Shown piece after piece: positions 1-9,121 of a stretch of DNA of 64,000 nt. Position numbers and translations under genes: made by a program. Source of the DNA: Haladaptatus salinisoli (lineage in GTDB: Archaea > Halobacteriota > Halobacteria > Halobacteriales > Haladaptataceae); assembly GCF_020614375.1 (NCBI RefSeq), contig NZ_CP085327.1, forward strand, positions 1,476,823 through 1,540,822, read 5' to 3'. The notes under the pieces are model-generated. The model was not told where the DNA came from, ran no database searches, and saw only the letters and a program-made list of their open reading frames with translations. Each line of letters starts with the position of its first letter. Position 1 is the stretch's first letter.

Positions 1-1
1 A

Positions 2-79
2 CTGGTGTTTCGACGACTTCGACAGCACGCGGAACGCCGGGCGTCGCGCGAACGCGACGTCGACGGCCTGTTCGAGTAA
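2..79 (+). CDS. C-terminal end of an unidentified protein (partial)
   Basis: An open frame enters from the left edge and ends at a TAA at 77-79, giving a 25-residue arginine-rich tail that finishes with the residues DGLFE. The codon use (GC-rich third positions, GAC/GTC/CTG) matches the neighbours, so a real coding tail is plausible. Nothing about function can be read from so short a piece, and a chance frame cannot be excluded. About 90 bp separate it from the downstream methyltransferase. Confidence 0.4.
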   Translation: MVFRRLRQHAERRASRERDVDGLFE

Positions 80-167
80 GAACTCGGTCGAGAGAGCGGA
101 AGTACCGCGGCGACGGTACCGGGTTCCGCCCCGGGTTCTTTTGTCGATTCGCGGCCTACGAGCGCGC

Positions 168-845
168 ATGTCACGGAGCGGAACCTCCACCGCCCAGCGG
201 TTCTACGGTCGGTGGGCGCGGCTGTACGACCTGCTCGCGTCGACGACGCCCGGATTGTCGAGCCTGCGCGAGCGCGCGGTCTCCGAACTCGCACTCTCGC
301 CCGGCGACACCGTCGTGGAGATGGGCTGCGGCACGGGCGCAAACTTCCCGCACCTTCGGCGTCGCGTCGGTTCCGAGGGGAGAGTCGTCGGCGTGGACTT
401 CACCCGCGGGATGCTCGAACGAGCCCGCGACCGGGTGACCCGAGAGGGGTGGGAGAACGTCCACCTCGTGCAGGCGGACGCCGCTACGTTCGAACCCCGC
501 GAAGAGGTGGACGCCGTGCTCGCCACCTTCGTGGTAGGGATGCTGGACGACCCCTACACGACGGTCGGGCACTGGACGAACTGGGTGCGCCCCGGCGGCC
601 ACCTCGCGCTCCTCGACGCGGGCCAGAGCGCCAACCCATACTCGTGGCCCCTGAATCAGGCCTTCCGCGGACTGGTCGTCGCCTCGACGCCCGGTAGCGT
701 GTTGGACTTCGAGCGCCCGCCGTGGAACGTGCTGGACGAGCGAATTTCGGAGGCGCGGCGGGCGCTCTCGGAGCGCGCGGTCGAGACGCGGGACAGCGAG
801 CACGTGATGGGAATCGTTCGAATCGCGGGCGGGCGATTGGCGTAG
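168..845 (+). CDS. class I SAM-dependent methyltransferase
   Basis: The 225-residue product has the Rossmann methyltransferase signature: motif I EMGCGTGAN at about residues 51-59, an acidic residue at the end of strand 2 (GVDFT, Asp about 77) and a motif near LVQADA. The core resembles the UbiE/Methyltransf_25 type group, so it should transfer a methyl group from S-adenosylmethionine to an unknown small molecule or lipid. I chose the ATG at 168; an in-frame TTG at 141 would add nine residues lacking family similarity. It converges on thi4. The substrate cannot be predicted. Confidence 0.8.
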   Translation: MSRSGTSTAQRFYGRWARLYDLLASTTPGLSSLRERAVSELALSPGDTVVEMGCGTGANFPHLRRRVGSEGRVVGVDFTRGMLERARDRVTREGWENVHLVQADAATFEPREEVDAVLATFVVGMLDDPYTTVGHWTNWVRPGGHLALLDAGQSANPYSWPLNQAFRGLVVASTPGSVLDFERPPWNVLDERISEARRALSERAVETRDSEHVMGIVRIAGGRLA

Positions 846-928
846 CGACTCGGAACCGGGCTATCGCTTTCCGGCGAACCGAGCGACCCCCCGAAAATAG
901 GCTATCGACCGCCGACGACCGACTCCCC

Positions 929-1855
929 TCAGTCGTCCGCGGGCGACGGCGTTCCCGACATCTCGACCGTTCCGCCGACGCCGAGTTCGTCCAGCGCGAC
1001 CTGCGCGGCGCGCTTGCCCGAGAGGAGCATCGCGCCGAAGGTCGGCCCCATCCGGGTCAGCCCGTAGGTCGTCGCGGTGGCGAGGCCGGTGGCGACGAGA
1101 CCGTCGTGAACCTTCCCGGCGTGTTCGACCACCTCGTCCTCGCTCTTGGCGACCCACATCGAGTCGTGGCCGGGCGAGTCGTGGCCGGGCGCGCCGTACT
1201 GATCGTCCGCGGTCTTGTCCATGCCCGTGTTGTGTTCCTTCGCGTGACTGAGACCCGGCGCGTCGAGCACGCCGCGCTCCTGAAGTTTCGAGACGACGAC
1301 GGCGTCGTGGCCCGTCGCGTCGATGACGAGGTCGGACTCGACCGCGATGGGGTCGACGCAGGTGAGTTCCCTCGGCAGGGCGTGAACCGGCGTCCAGTTC
1401 ATGACGATACCGCCGACGCGGTGGTTCTCGCGGACGACCACGTCGGTGAACTCGGTCATGTTCTGCATCTTCGCGCCCGCGGCGCAGGCGGACTCGATGA
1501 GCGACGAGCAGGCGTGCGGGCCGTTCGCGACGTACAGTCCCTCCGCCTCGTCGGACTCCTCGTAGGGGACGCCGAGGTCGTCGAGCACGGAGTGGGCCGG
1601 GTCGCGAACCGTGACTTTGTTCATCAGGAACCCGCCGAGCCAGAACCCGCCCCCGAGGTAGTTGTTCTTCTCGACGACCATCGTCTGCACGCCGCGCTCG
1701 CCGAGTTCCTTCGCCGCCATCAGTCCGGACGGCCCGCCGCCGACGACGATGACCTCGTTCTCGGAGAACTCGTCGAACTCCTCGCTCCACGCGCCGCCGA
1801 TCGCTCGAGTCACTTCCGCCTCGCTGACGTCCGCGAATCCGTCGAACCCTTGCAT
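929..1855 (-). CDS. thi4: thiamine thiazole synthase Thi4 (ADP-thiazole synthase)
   Basis: This 308-residue protein belongs to the Thi4/Thi1 family, which builds the ADP-linked thiazole half of thiamine from NAD and glycine. The N-terminal FAD/NAD-fold motif VVGGGPSG lies at about residues 37-44, and the family block [10 protein letters not shown] follows. A cysteine sits at about residue 166 (ELTCVDP), the position where yeast Thi4 and the Haloferax volcanii enzyme carry the sulfur-donating cysteine; methanogen enzymes have histidine there. A suicide-type mechanism, in which the protein cysteine donates the sulfur, is therefore likely. The ATG follows a GGTGAT element, with an upstream TATA. 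The ThiR regulator encoded at 47.9-48.8 kb is its probable controller. Confidence 0.93.
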   Translation of the reverse strand: MQGFDGFADVSEAEVTRAIGGAWSEEFDEFSENEVIVVGGGPSGLMAAKELGERGVQTMVVEKNNYLGGGFWLGGFLMNKVTVRDPAHSVLDDLGVPYEESDEAEGLYVANGPHACSSLIESACAAGAKMQNMTEFTDVVVRENHRVGGIVMNWTPVHALPRELTCVDPIAVESDLVIDATGHDAVVVSKLQERGVLDAPGLSHAKEHNTGMDKTADDQYGAPGHDSPGHDSMWVAKSEDEVVEHAGKVHDGLVATGLATATTYGLTRMGPTFGAMLLSGKRAAQVALDELGVGGTVEMSGTPSPADD

Positions 1856-1880
1856 ATCACCTAGTGGTATAACGAAGTGG

Positions 1881-1887
1881 TTAAAAA
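1881..1887 (-). promoter_or_regulatory. putative TATA element of thi4
   Basis: Read on the minus strand, an AT-rich TTTTTAA lies 26-32 nt before the thi4 ATG, the usual haloarchaeal spacing for a leaderless or very short-leader transcript. Further upstream (1903-1922) is an imperfect palindrome around CACGATAGTG that could be an operator; that is inference only. Confidence 0.5.
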
Positions 1888-2042
1888 CTGTTTCCGTCCG
1901 ATGATGACACTATCGTGATGGAAAAATCGGCCCGTCCGACCGCGGAAAAGATCTTTAGTCGTTAACGACGGTCGAGTCCGACCGGTCGAGCCGCGCTTCC
2001 GCGAAACGAAAAACCGACCGCGAGAGCGCCTCGGCTGGCCGA

Positions 2043-2285
2043 CTACACCAAGTCGTCGCGGAGTCGGACTTCCGAGTTCCGCACCGCCGTAACCATCGAC
2101 TCGTCGAGTTGGTGGGTGTCGTCGTCCTCGTCCCAGTCGAGCGTCTCCCTGAGGCCGTCCGGGACGTGGTCCCAGTCCGGGTCGACGTACGCCGTGTCGC
2201 CGCTGACGTCGGTGACGGTGCCGATTCGTTCGGTGCCGCTGACGACGGTCTTTCCCCTGTCGTCGTCGGTGAGTTCGGCGGTCAT
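2043..2285 (-). CDS. PRC-barrel-like 80-aa protein, copy 1
   Basis: From the ATG at 2285 the product is exactly 80 residues, the same length as its two relatives in this window (2381-2623 and 47190-47432). All three share an acidic start, GKxVV, IGxVxDV, TAYVDPD or a variant, and a C-terminal acidic helix, which resembles a small PRC-barrel beta fold. Longer in-frame starts at 2315 and 2330 exist but add residues absent from the paralogues. Copy 2 is encoded divergently 95 bp away. PRC-barrel proteins often bind RNA or other proteins; no specific role can be given. Confidence 0.75.
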   Translation of the reverse strand: MTAELTDDDRGKTVVSGTERIGTVTDVSGDTAYVDPDWDHVPDGLRETLDWDEDDDTHQLDESMVTAVRNSEVRLRDDLV

Positions 2286-2380
2286 CTCGCGTCGGGATAC
2301 GCCGTCGCCGCCCATAGTCCCGGCGGCCACCCGGGGCGCGGCCGGTAGATTCTCGGCGGTTCGAACTCTCAGTATCGTCC

Positions 2381-2623
2381 ATGTCGAGCGAGGTCACTGA
2401 AAACGACGAGGCCAAGGTCGTCGTCGCGGGAAACGGCGACCACATCGGCATCGTGGACGACGTGCGGGACGGAACGGCGTACGTCGACCCCGATCCGGGC
2501 GTCAGTTCGGAGCTGAAGTCGAAGCTCGGCTGGGGGTCGACCGAGCGGGACACCTATCCCCTCCGCAACGACGCCGTCGATAAGATAACGGACGAAGCCA
2601 TCCACCTCCGGAGCGAGTACTGA
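2381..2623 (+). CDS. PRC-barrel-like 80-aa protein, copy 2
   Basis: This 80-residue acidic protein is head-to-head with copy 1 and aligns with it over its full length: AKVVVAGNGDHIGIVDDV, then TAYVDPDPG, then a short helix and HLRSEY at the end. The arrangement looks like a local duplication by inversion. It ends about 65 bp before the convergent end of the ygfZ-like gene. No catalytic residues are apparent. Confidence 0.75.
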   Translation: MSSEVTENDEAKVVVAGNGDHIGIVDDVRDGTAYVDPDPGVSSELKSKLGWGSTERDTYPLRNDAVDKITDEAIHLRSEY

Positions 2624-2687
2624 GCGGTTCCGCGACGGGGTTCGCAAATCGGAACTCGGAAGGGGATTCCTTCGAGGGTCGTCCGCT

Positions 2688-3809
2688 CTATTCGTACTTC
2701 GGGAGACGCCGGGAGGCGTCGCTTCCCTCCACGAACGGGAGCGCCGCCGATTCCGCGGACACGTCCTCGCCGTCGACTCGCACCGTCAGTTCCGTTCCGT
2801 CCGTCACGCCGTAGTCCACCAGCGCCATGGCGACGGGTTCCTCGCGGGACGGGCTCTCGACGGCGCGGGTGACTTCGCCGACCGCCTCGTCGCCGTCGAA
2901 GACGGCGGCCCCTCGCTCCGGCACGGTTTCGGGGAGCAGTCCAGCGAGTCGCCGACTCGGCCGCCCGCGGTTCTCGACGCGCGAGACGACCTCCTGACCG
3001 ACGTAGCAGCCCTTGTCGAAGTCGAGGGCGTTCCGCAGGCCGAGGACGTTCGGAATCTCGCCGTCGAGTTCGAACTCGAACAGCGGCGTCCCGGCTTCCA
3101 GCGTCAGCGACTCCCACGTCCGCCTGCCGAAGGGGGCGGCGTTCAGCCCGCGAGTAAGGAGTGTGTTAAAGACGAGTTCGACGTTCGGTCGCGCGCGCCC
3201 GATTTCGTCCTCCGTTTCGCCGGTCGTGCAGACGACCTCGTACCCCTCCTCGCCCGTGGGCGCGTCGGTTCTGACGACCGTCACGCCGACGTCGGATATC
3301 TTTCCCCGGACGAACGAGAGGTGTTCGTCGGGCGTGCCGGCGTGGTTCAGCACGCTGGCGACCTTCTCGGTCGCCTGCGGCCCGTGGACGCCGAAGACGG
3401 CGAACCGGTCGGTCGCCACCGAGATCTCCACGTCCTGAATGAACACCTTCTCGCGCCACTCCTCCGCGAGCGGGGTCGCTCTCCCGGGTGCCGTAAAGAG
3501 CAGGAGGCTGTCGTCCGTACAGTAGGCGTACATGTCGAGTTCGATTCGACCCTGCGGGTCGAGGAGCAGGGCGTAGGTCCCCCGCCCGTCCTCCGTGGGA
3601 ATCGAGTTCGAGACGACGTTGTCCACGAACTCGATGCGGTCGTCGCCGGAGACGACCACGACGCCGTAGGGCATCTCGGCGAGTCCGACGCCGTTCCTGA
3701 CGGCGCGGTGCGTTCGCTCCGGCCTGCCGTAGTCGCGCGGAACGCGGCGGTTACCGACCGAGCAGAACGTGGCCCCGTGGTCGCGGTGTATCTCTTCGAG
3801 AGCGTTCAT
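2688..3809 (-). CDS. ygfZ: YgfZ/GcvT-type folate-binding protein
   Basis: The 373-residue protein has the glycine-cleavage T-protein fold and, at about residues 266-273, the YgfZ signature KGCYVGQE with its conserved cysteine. That motif separates YgfZ/IBA57 proteins, which use a folate during iron-sulfur cluster assembly or repair, from true aminomethyltransferase GcvT. There are no gcvH or gcvP genes nearby, which fits the YgfZ reading. The N-terminal part (TFCSVGNRRVPRDYG) and the length match haloarchaeal members often labelled aminomethyltransferase. It is cytosolic, with no signal peptide. Confidence 0.8.
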   Translation of the reverse strand: MNALEEIHRDHGATFCSVGNRRVPRDYGRPERTHRAVRNGVGLAEMPYGVVVVSGDDRIEFVDNVVSNSIPTEDGRGTYALLLDPQGRIELDMYAYCTDDSLLLFTAPGRATPLAEEWREKVFIQDVEISVATDRFAVFGVHGPQATEKVASVLNHAGTPDEHLSFVRGKISDVGVTVVRTDAPTGEEGYEVVCTTGETEDEIGRARPNVELVFNTLLTRGLNAAPFGRRTWESLTLEAGTPLFEFELDGEIPNVLGLRNALDFDKGCYVGQEVVSRVENRGRPSRRLAGLLPETVPERGAAVFDGDEAVGEVTRAVESPSREEPVAMALVDYGVTDGTELTVRVDGEDVSAESAALPFVEGSDASRRLPKYE

Positions 3810-3851
3810 ACGGGTATTCGATGCCCGAGGGGAGTAAAAACGTCGGATGCG

Positions 3852-4148
3852 CTACAGGGGTAAGCGGTCGATGATTCGGTCGACGATGGACGGCTCTTCG
3901 CCCTGTTCGTCGGGGTCGGGGATGACGCGCTCGTCCGGTTTGATTCTGGTTCGTCCGTTCTCCGTTTTCGCGTTGATGAGGTCGTCCTCCTTGAGATTCG
4001 CGAGGGCGGCTTCCAAGTCGTCGATGTCGGCCTCCACGTGCGACCGGAGTTCGAAGACCGTCATCCCCTCCTCGCTCCGGTCCACGAGGGCGTCGAGCAC
4101 CCGGACTTCGATGTCCGCGCGGCGTCGATACTCCCGCTTGGCCTTCAT
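3852..4148 (-). CDS. DUF6432-like winged-helix protein
   Basis: A 98-residue haloarchaeal protein with a compact winged-helix layout: a basic start, VLDALVDRSEEGMTVFELR as recognition of the first two helices, and a helix plus wing (LEAALANLKEDDLI, then TRIKPDERVI). I recognise it as the family usually labelled DUF6432, but from memory only. It could bind DNA or act as a small protein-interaction domain. It lies 42 bp upstream of the ygfZ-like gene on the same strand and may share a transcript with it. Confidence 0.7.
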   Translation of the reverse strand: MKAKREYRRRADIEVRVLDALVDRSEEGMTVFELRSHVEADIDDLEAALANLKEDDLINAKTENGRTRIKPDERVIPDPDEQGEEPSIVDRIIDRLPL

Positions 4149-4316
4149 ATCCGTCTCTATGTCCCCCCGGTTTTTAGCCTTACCTGCGTTCGTTTCCGAG
4201 CGTCGGTCTCGGGCGGAAAATCGAACCGCGGTCGCGGACCGACGCTCGAAGGGACGGCCGACGACGCGGCGGAAACGGCCACAGCGATTTCAAACGTAAC
4301 CGCCGAACCGGGACGT

Positions 4317-5378
4317 ATGGTCAGGGTTTCCGACTTTTGGGGGGTCGCGAAGCGGGTCGTCTCCGATTTCTCCGAGAAGAACGTGACGTTCATGGCCGCG
4401 GGCATCGCGTACAACGCCATCGTCTCGCTCGCCCCGATGCTCCTCTTGCTCCTGTTCGTCATCTCCATCTTCGGCGGCGGCCTCGAAGCGCGCATCGCCG
4501 CGGTCGCCGGGAACTGGCTCCCCGGTCCCATCGCGAGCGTCGTCGAACGGATATTCGAAGGGAGTTCGTCGGCCGCCAGCGCCTCGTTCGTCGGGCTGAT
4601 CGTTCTCGTTTGGGGAACGCTCAAGATATTCCGCGGTCTCGACACGGCCTTCTCGGAGATATACGAGACCGAGACGCGCAACTCCTTCGTCGACCAGCTC
4701 GTGGACGGACTCGTCGTCTTCGTCTCGCTCGTCATCGCCATCGTGGCGACGGTGGGCGTCAGCGCCGCCTTCGCGCGGTTCTCCGACGCCGTCCCCTTCC
4801 TCGGCTACCTGACGCCCCTGATACTCGTCCTCGGCCTCGTTATCGCGCTGTTCCCCGTGTACTACCGGTTTCCCGACACCGAGGTCGGGATGGACGACGT
4901 GCTGCCGGGCGTGATATTCGCCGCGGTCGGGTGGGCGGCGCTCCAAGGACTGTTCCAGATCTACCTCGTCCTCAAAGACCCGGGGTCGGGAAGCTTCCTC
5001 GGCAGCGTCGTCGTCATCGTCACCTACCTGTACTTCACGGGGCTCGTCCTCCTGCTCGGCGCGGTCATCAACGCGGTCGTCGGCGACCACTCCTCGGGAG
5101 CGCCGGGCGGCGTCGGACGGGGCGCGACGAGCTACGACACCGAGACCACGGCGTCGCTGGACCGCGACGAACTCGCCGACTACCTGCGAGACCTCCGCGA
5201 GGAACTGGCCGGTCGCTACGAGGGGATGCGTCCGGCGGGCGACGCCGGCGACGGACACCCCCGCCCCGCCGGCGACGTGGAACTCGTCGAACACTCCTCG
5301 ACTCGGGACGACACCCGTCAGTGGGCGGTCACGCTTCGGTGGGAGGTCGCCGACGAGGCGAAGTCGACGGACGATTGA
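4317..5378 (+). CDS. YihY/BrkB-family membrane protein
   Basis: The 353-residue product begins VRVSDFWGVAKRVVSDFSEK and then shows the family's AAGIAYNAIVSLAPMLLL first membrane segment, followed by about five further hydrophobic segments to residue ~255. A hydrophilic C-terminal tail of about 100 acidic residues follows. The family (once called ribonuclease BN) is an inner-membrane protein of unknown transport role. The ATG at 4317 was preferred because an upstream start at 4038 would run over the neighbouring divergent gene. Confidence 0.85.
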   Translation: MVRVSDFWGVAKRVVSDFSEKNVTFMAAGIAYNAIVSLAPMLLLLLFVISIFGGGLEARIAAVAGNWLPGPIASVVERIFEGSSSAASASFVGLIVLVWGTLKIFRGLDTAFSEIYETETRNSFVDQLVDGLVVFVSLVIAIVATVGVSAAFARFSDAVPFLGYLTPLILVLGLVIALFPVYYRFPDTEVGMDDVLPGVIFAAVGWAALQGLFQIYLVLKDPGSGSFLGSVVVIVTYLYFTGLVLLLGAVINAVVGDHSSGAPGGVGRGATSYDTETTASLDRDELADYLRDLREELAGRYEGMRPAGDAGDGHPRPAGDVELVEHSSTRDDTRQWAVTLRWEVADEAKSTDD

Positions 5379-5397
5379 AACCGGACGCCGCGACCCG

Positions 5398-6798
5398 TCA
5401 CCGTTCGATCTTCGAACTCGCCTCGCGGAACAGCCCGTCGAGAATCTCGGGAGTCGTCGGGTGGAACGCTCTATCGGGAACGTCGCGCACGTCCATCTCG
5501 CGTTCGACGACGACCTGCATCGTCTTCGCCATCACGTCGGCGTGGTAGTGGAGGCCCTGATACCCGAGCACCGTCCCGTCGTTCGCGTCGACCACGAGCT
5601 TCGCGAGTCCCTCCGGGGCGTACTTCGTCTCGAACACGCCGTCGTCGCTCGCCCGGCGCGTCACCGCCACGTACTCCCTGTCCTCCGAGTCAGCCACGCG
5701 CTCCGAGACGCCGACCCTGGCGAAGGGGTAGACGCCGGCGGCCGAGAAGACGACGTGGTGGTGGACGTTCTCGTACCGGTCGAGGTCGTCCCCGCGAGCG
5801 TGCGCGAGGATGTTCTCGGCGGCCGTGAACCCCTGTTCTTTGGCGACGTGGAGGATGGGTTCTTTCCCGTTCGCGTCCCCCACGACGAACGTTCGAGGGG
5901 CGTCGCGGGCCTGCATGGTGTCGTCGACCCACCCCGTCCCCGGTTCGAGCGCGGTGTTTTCCAGTCCGAGTCCGTCGAGGTTCGGTCGCCGACCCGTGAA
6001 CAGAAAGAGCCGGTCGGCGTCGATAGCGCGCTCCTCCCCGTCGCGCTCGACGTGGAGGCGAACCCCGTCGTCGGTCGGTTCGACGCGCTTCTCGCGGGTT
6101 TCGGTGAGGATTTCGACGTCGAACTCCTCGCGGTATATGTCGAGCAGTTCGTCCCCGAACGCGTCGTCGGCCTCGTCCAGCGGTCGTTCGTCGTGTTCGA
6201 CCACGGTGACGTCCATCCCCGCCGCCTCGCTCAGGTAGGGGACGAGTTCGATGCCGACGTACCCGAAGCCCATCACGACGCCGGAATCGGGAAACTCGGT
6301 CGCGTCCAACACGTCCGCGCTGGTCGCGTACTCCACGTCGTCGATGCCGGGCAGGTCGGGAACGTTCACGACCGACCCCGTGGCGACGACGACGTAGTCC
6401 GCCTCGATTTCGCGGTCGCCGACCGCGACGGTGCGGTCGTCCACGAACCGGGCGGAGTCGTGGTGGAACTCGACGTTCTCGCGCTCCGCGAGGTCGTGGA
6501 CCGCTTCGCGGCGGTGCTCCGCGAAGCCGAGGACGTGCTCGTCCTTGCGGTCGACCACCGATTCGAGGTCGACGTCGGGCGTTCCGGAGAGCCGGGGGTC
6601 GTGGCGGACGTGGTAGCGGTGGGCCGCCGCCGACAGCACCTCCTTCGAGGGCATACAGCCTTCGAGGATGCACAACCCGCCGCCCGGAACCCCGTCGTCC
6701 ACGAGGGTCAACCGGACGTTCGGTTCGTCGGCGAGGCTCCGGGCGACGGCGACGCCCGCGCTTCCGTACGCTCCGACGACGAGTACGTGAATCGCCAT
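5398..6798 (-). CDS. dihydrolipoamide dehydrogenase-like FAD/NAD(P) disulfide oxidoreductase
   Basis: The 466-residue protein has the pyridine nucleotide-disulfide oxidoreductase architecture: an N-terminal FAD-binding VVGAYGSAG, a redox-active disulfide CILEGCMPSK (Cys about 43 and 48), a second nucleotide site (VVMGFGYVGIEL), an FAD contact FVVGDANG and a C-terminal dimer domain containing FHPTTPEIL. The usual catalytic His-Glu pair is represented by His of FHPT and Glu of PEIL. There are no 2-oxoacid dehydrogenase genes beside it, so a lipoamide substrate is not assured; a soluble reductase for another disulfide or quinone is possible. The start at 6798 is the first ATG consistent with the FAD motif. 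Confidence 0.85.
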   Translation of the reverse strand: MAIHVLVVGAYGSAGVAVARSLADEPNVRLTLVDDGVPGGGLCILEGCMPSKEVLSAAAHRYHVRHDPRLSGTPDVDLESVVDRKDEHVLGFAEHRREAVHDLAERENVEFHHDSARFVDDRTVAVGDREIEADYVVVATGSVVNVPDLPGIDDVEYATSADVLDATEFPDSGVVMGFGYVGIELVPYLSEAAGMDVTVVEHDERPLDEADDAFGDELLDIYREEFDVEILTETREKRVEPTDDGVRLHVERDGEERAIDADRLFLFTGRRPNLDGLGLENTALEPGTGWVDDTMQARDAPRTFVVGDANGKEPILHVAKEQGFTAAENILAHARGDDLDRYENVHHHVVFSAAGVYPFARVGVSERVADSEDREYVAVTRRASDDGVFETKYAPEGLAKLVVDANDGTVLGYQGLHYHADVMAKTMQVVVEREMDVRDVPDRAFHPTTPEILDGLFREASSKIER

Positions 6799-6958
6799 GT
6801 GTCGGGCAACGGACGACGGAGGTTTATGGGTTGAGGTAACGACGGGAACCGCGGGTGGCCGCGTGCGGTGGTTCCCGTTCGCTCGCCGCGACGGTTCGGA
6901 CGAACGCGGAATGCGGACAAACGAACGCCTTTTGAGGCAGGGTACCCGAGTGGCACCC

Positions 6959-7270
6959 ATGGCGACTGAACAGGCATCAGAGCGACGGGCGGCCCATCTC
7001 CGAAGTATCACCGTCACGTCGCTCGCTTCGATAGCTGGAATCGTCGCAGCGTTCGTCTCCGCCGCGGTAGTGGGGACGACGGACGTGGCGGCGAAAGACC
7101 AGATGGGACTGGCCATCATGCTCGCGTTCGTGGTCGTCCAGATTCCGCTCCTTCGATTCATCGGATACGAACTCGACGGGGTCAAAGACCACCTCTTCGT
7201 AGCGTTCATGACGTTCTCGCTGTGGTTCATCACGTGGGGGATTCTGCTCATGAACCACGTACAGGTGTAA
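6959..7270 (+). CDS. EMC6-like small membrane protein
   Basis: A 103-residue protein with a basic-acidic N-terminus and three predicted membrane helices: SLASIAGIVAAFVSAAVVG, LAIMLAFVVVQIPLL and LFVAFMTFSLWFITWGILL. The size and the FVAFMTFSLWFITW stretch match archaeal proteins related to EMC6, a core subunit of the eukaryotic ER membrane protein insertase. It ends 2 bp before the abce1 start, so the two are probably cotranscribed, which suggests a link between ribosomes and membrane insertion. The family call is from recall. Confidence 0.65.
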   Translation: MATEQASERRAAHLRSITVTSLASIAGIVAAFVSAAVVGTTDVAAKDQMGLAIMLAFVVVQIPLLRFIGYELDGVKDHLFVAFMTFSLWFITWGILLMNHVQV

Positions 7271-7272
7271 CC

Positions 7273-9084
7273 ATGGCGGAAGACAGCATCGCCGTCGTAG
7301 ACCTGGAGCGATGCCAACCCGACAGGTGCAACTACGAGTGTAAGAACTACTGCCCGCCGAACCGGACCGGCAAGGAGTGCATCACGCTCCGCGGCGAGGA
7401 CGCGGACGAGGGCCAACCCGACCAGATTCACATCAGCGAGGAGATCTGTCTCGGCGAGACCTGCGGCATCTGCGTCGAGAAGTGCCCTTTCGACGCCATC
7501 GAAATCATCAACCTCCCGCAGGAGCTACAGGACGACCCGACCCACCGGTACGGCGAGAACGCCTTCGCGCTGTACGGTCTTCCGATTCCGCAGGAGGGGC
7601 AGGTGACGGGAATCCTCGGCCCCAACGGAAGCGGGAAGACGACCGCCGTGAAGATTCTGGCGGGCGAACTCGCGCCGAACCTCGGTCAGTTCCAGAACCC
7701 GCCGGGGTGGGACGCCGTGCTCGAACGCTACCGCGGGACGGAGCTACAGAACTACCTCGAAGACGTGCGGGACGGCGACGTGACCGTCGCGCGGAAGCCC
7801 CAGTACGTCGATAAGATTCCCGACCGGTTCGACGGGAACACCGCCGAACTGCTCTCCCGAACCGACGAGCGCGGCGTGCTGGACGACCTGCTCGCCCGCC
7901 TCGAAATCGAGCACGTGATGGAGCAGGACATCGACAGTCTCTCCGGCGGCGAACTCCAGCGCGTGGCGCTGGTGGCGGCGCTCGCCCGCGACGCGGACTT
8001 CTACTTCCTCGACGAGATAACGCCGTACCTCGACATCAGCCAGCGCGTCAAGGTCGCCCGCCTGATTCAGGAGATGGCGGGCGAGGACGGGCGGTCGATG
8101 CTCGTGGTCGAACACGACCTCGCCATCCTCGACCTGGTGGCCGACAACCTCCACGTCGCCTACGGCGAACCCGGCGCGTACGGCGTCATCACGACGCCGA
8201 AATCGGTGCGCAACGGCATCAACGAGTACCTCGCGGGCTACCTCAACAACGAGAACATGCGCATCCGCCCGAACCCCATCGAGTTCGACGAGCACGCGCC
8301 GCGCGAGGCGACGACCGCCGACCCCCTCGCGGAGTACCCCGACCTCTCGAAGTCCTACGGCGAAGGCGAGTTCTCGCTCGACGTGGAGGGCGGGACGATA
8401 TACGAGAACGAGGTGCTCGGCATCGTCGGCCCGAACGGAATCGGGAAGTCGACGTTCGCCAAACTGCTCGCCGGGCGACTGGAACCCGACGAGGGGAGCG
8501 TGGACTTCGAACTCGGCATCTCCTACAAACCGCAGTACATCGAAATCGACCAGCCGATGCGCGTGGACGCCTTCCTCTCGTCGTTGACCGACGACTTCGG
8601 CTCCTCGTACTGGAACACCGAGATAGCCCAACCGCTGCTGCTCGACCGAATCATGGAGCAGAACTTGACCGACCTCTCCGGCGGCGAGCGCCAGCGCGTC
8701 GCCATCGCGGCCTGCCTGTCGAAGGACGCCGACCTCTACCTGCTGGACGAACCCTCGGCGTACCTCGACGTGGAACAGCGCGTCCGGGCGACGCGCGCCA
8801 TCCGGCGCTACGCCGAGATGCAGGACGCCACGGTGCTGGTCATCGACCACGACATCTACATGATAGACCTCGTCTCCGACCGCCTGATGGTGTTCGACGG
8901 CGAACCCGCTCAACACGGTCACGCGGGCCGCCCGAAGGGGATGCGAGAGGGGATGAACGACTTCCTCGCCAACCTCGACATCACGTTCCGCCGCGACGAG
9001 AACGTGGGTCGCCCGCGCATCAACAAGCCGGGCAGCCAACTCGACCGCCAGCAGAAGGGCGAGGGCGAGTACTACTACAGCTAA
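7273..9084 (+). CDS. abce1: ABCE1/Rli1 ribosome-recycling ATPase
   Basis: This 603-residue protein carries the diagnostic N-terminal two-cluster iron-sulfur domain (CQPDRCNYECKNYC, then CGICVEKCPFDAI) followed by two ABC ATPase halves. The first has Walker A GPNGSGKTT and signature LSGGE; the second has GPNGIGKST and LSGGERQRV. A hinge and the C-terminal INKPGSQLD block complete the family layout. ABCE1 splits 70S ribosomes into subunits after termination and works with aRF1/Pelota. It appears full length and intact. Confidence 0.96.
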   Translation: MAEDSIAVVDLERCQPDRCNYECKNYCPPNRTGKECITLRGEDADEGQPDQIHISEEICLGETCGICVEKCPFDAIEIINLPQELQDDPTHRYGENAFALYGLPIPQEGQVTGILGPNGSGKTTAVKILAGELAPNLGQFQNPPGWDAVLERYRGTELQNYLEDVRDGDVTVARKPQYVDKIPDRFDGNTAELLSRTDERGVLDDLLARLEIEHVMEQDIDSLSGGELQRVALVAALARDADFYFLDEITPYLDISQRVKVARLIQEMAGEDGRSMLVVEHDLAILDLVADNLHVAYGEPGAYGVITTPKSVRNGINEYLAGYLNNENMRIRPNPIEFDEHAPREATTADPLAEYPDLSKSYGEGEFSLDVEGGTIYENEVLGIVGPNGIGKSTFAKLLAGRLEPDEGSVDFELGISYKPQYIEIDQPMRVDAFLSSLTDDFGSSYWNTEIAQPLLLDRIMEQNLTDLSGGERQRVAIAACLSKDADLYLLDEPSAYLDVEQRVRATRAIRRYAEMQDATVLVIDHDIYMIDLVSDRLMVFDGEPAQHGHAGRPKGMREGMNDFLANLDITFRRDENVGRPRINKPGSQLDRQQKGEGEYYYS

Positions 9085-9121
9085 CTACTCAGTTCTCTCC
9101 GGCGAAACCCTAACGAACGAA

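Noticed and set aside
2286-2330. Longer N-terminus of the first PRC-barrel-like protein
   Set aside because: The two paralogues begin at the equivalent of the ATG at 2285, giving 80 residues in all three.
4290-5294. 334-codon antisense frame under the BrkB-type gene
   Set aside because: Charged, repetitive translation; the plus-strand membrane protein explains the region.
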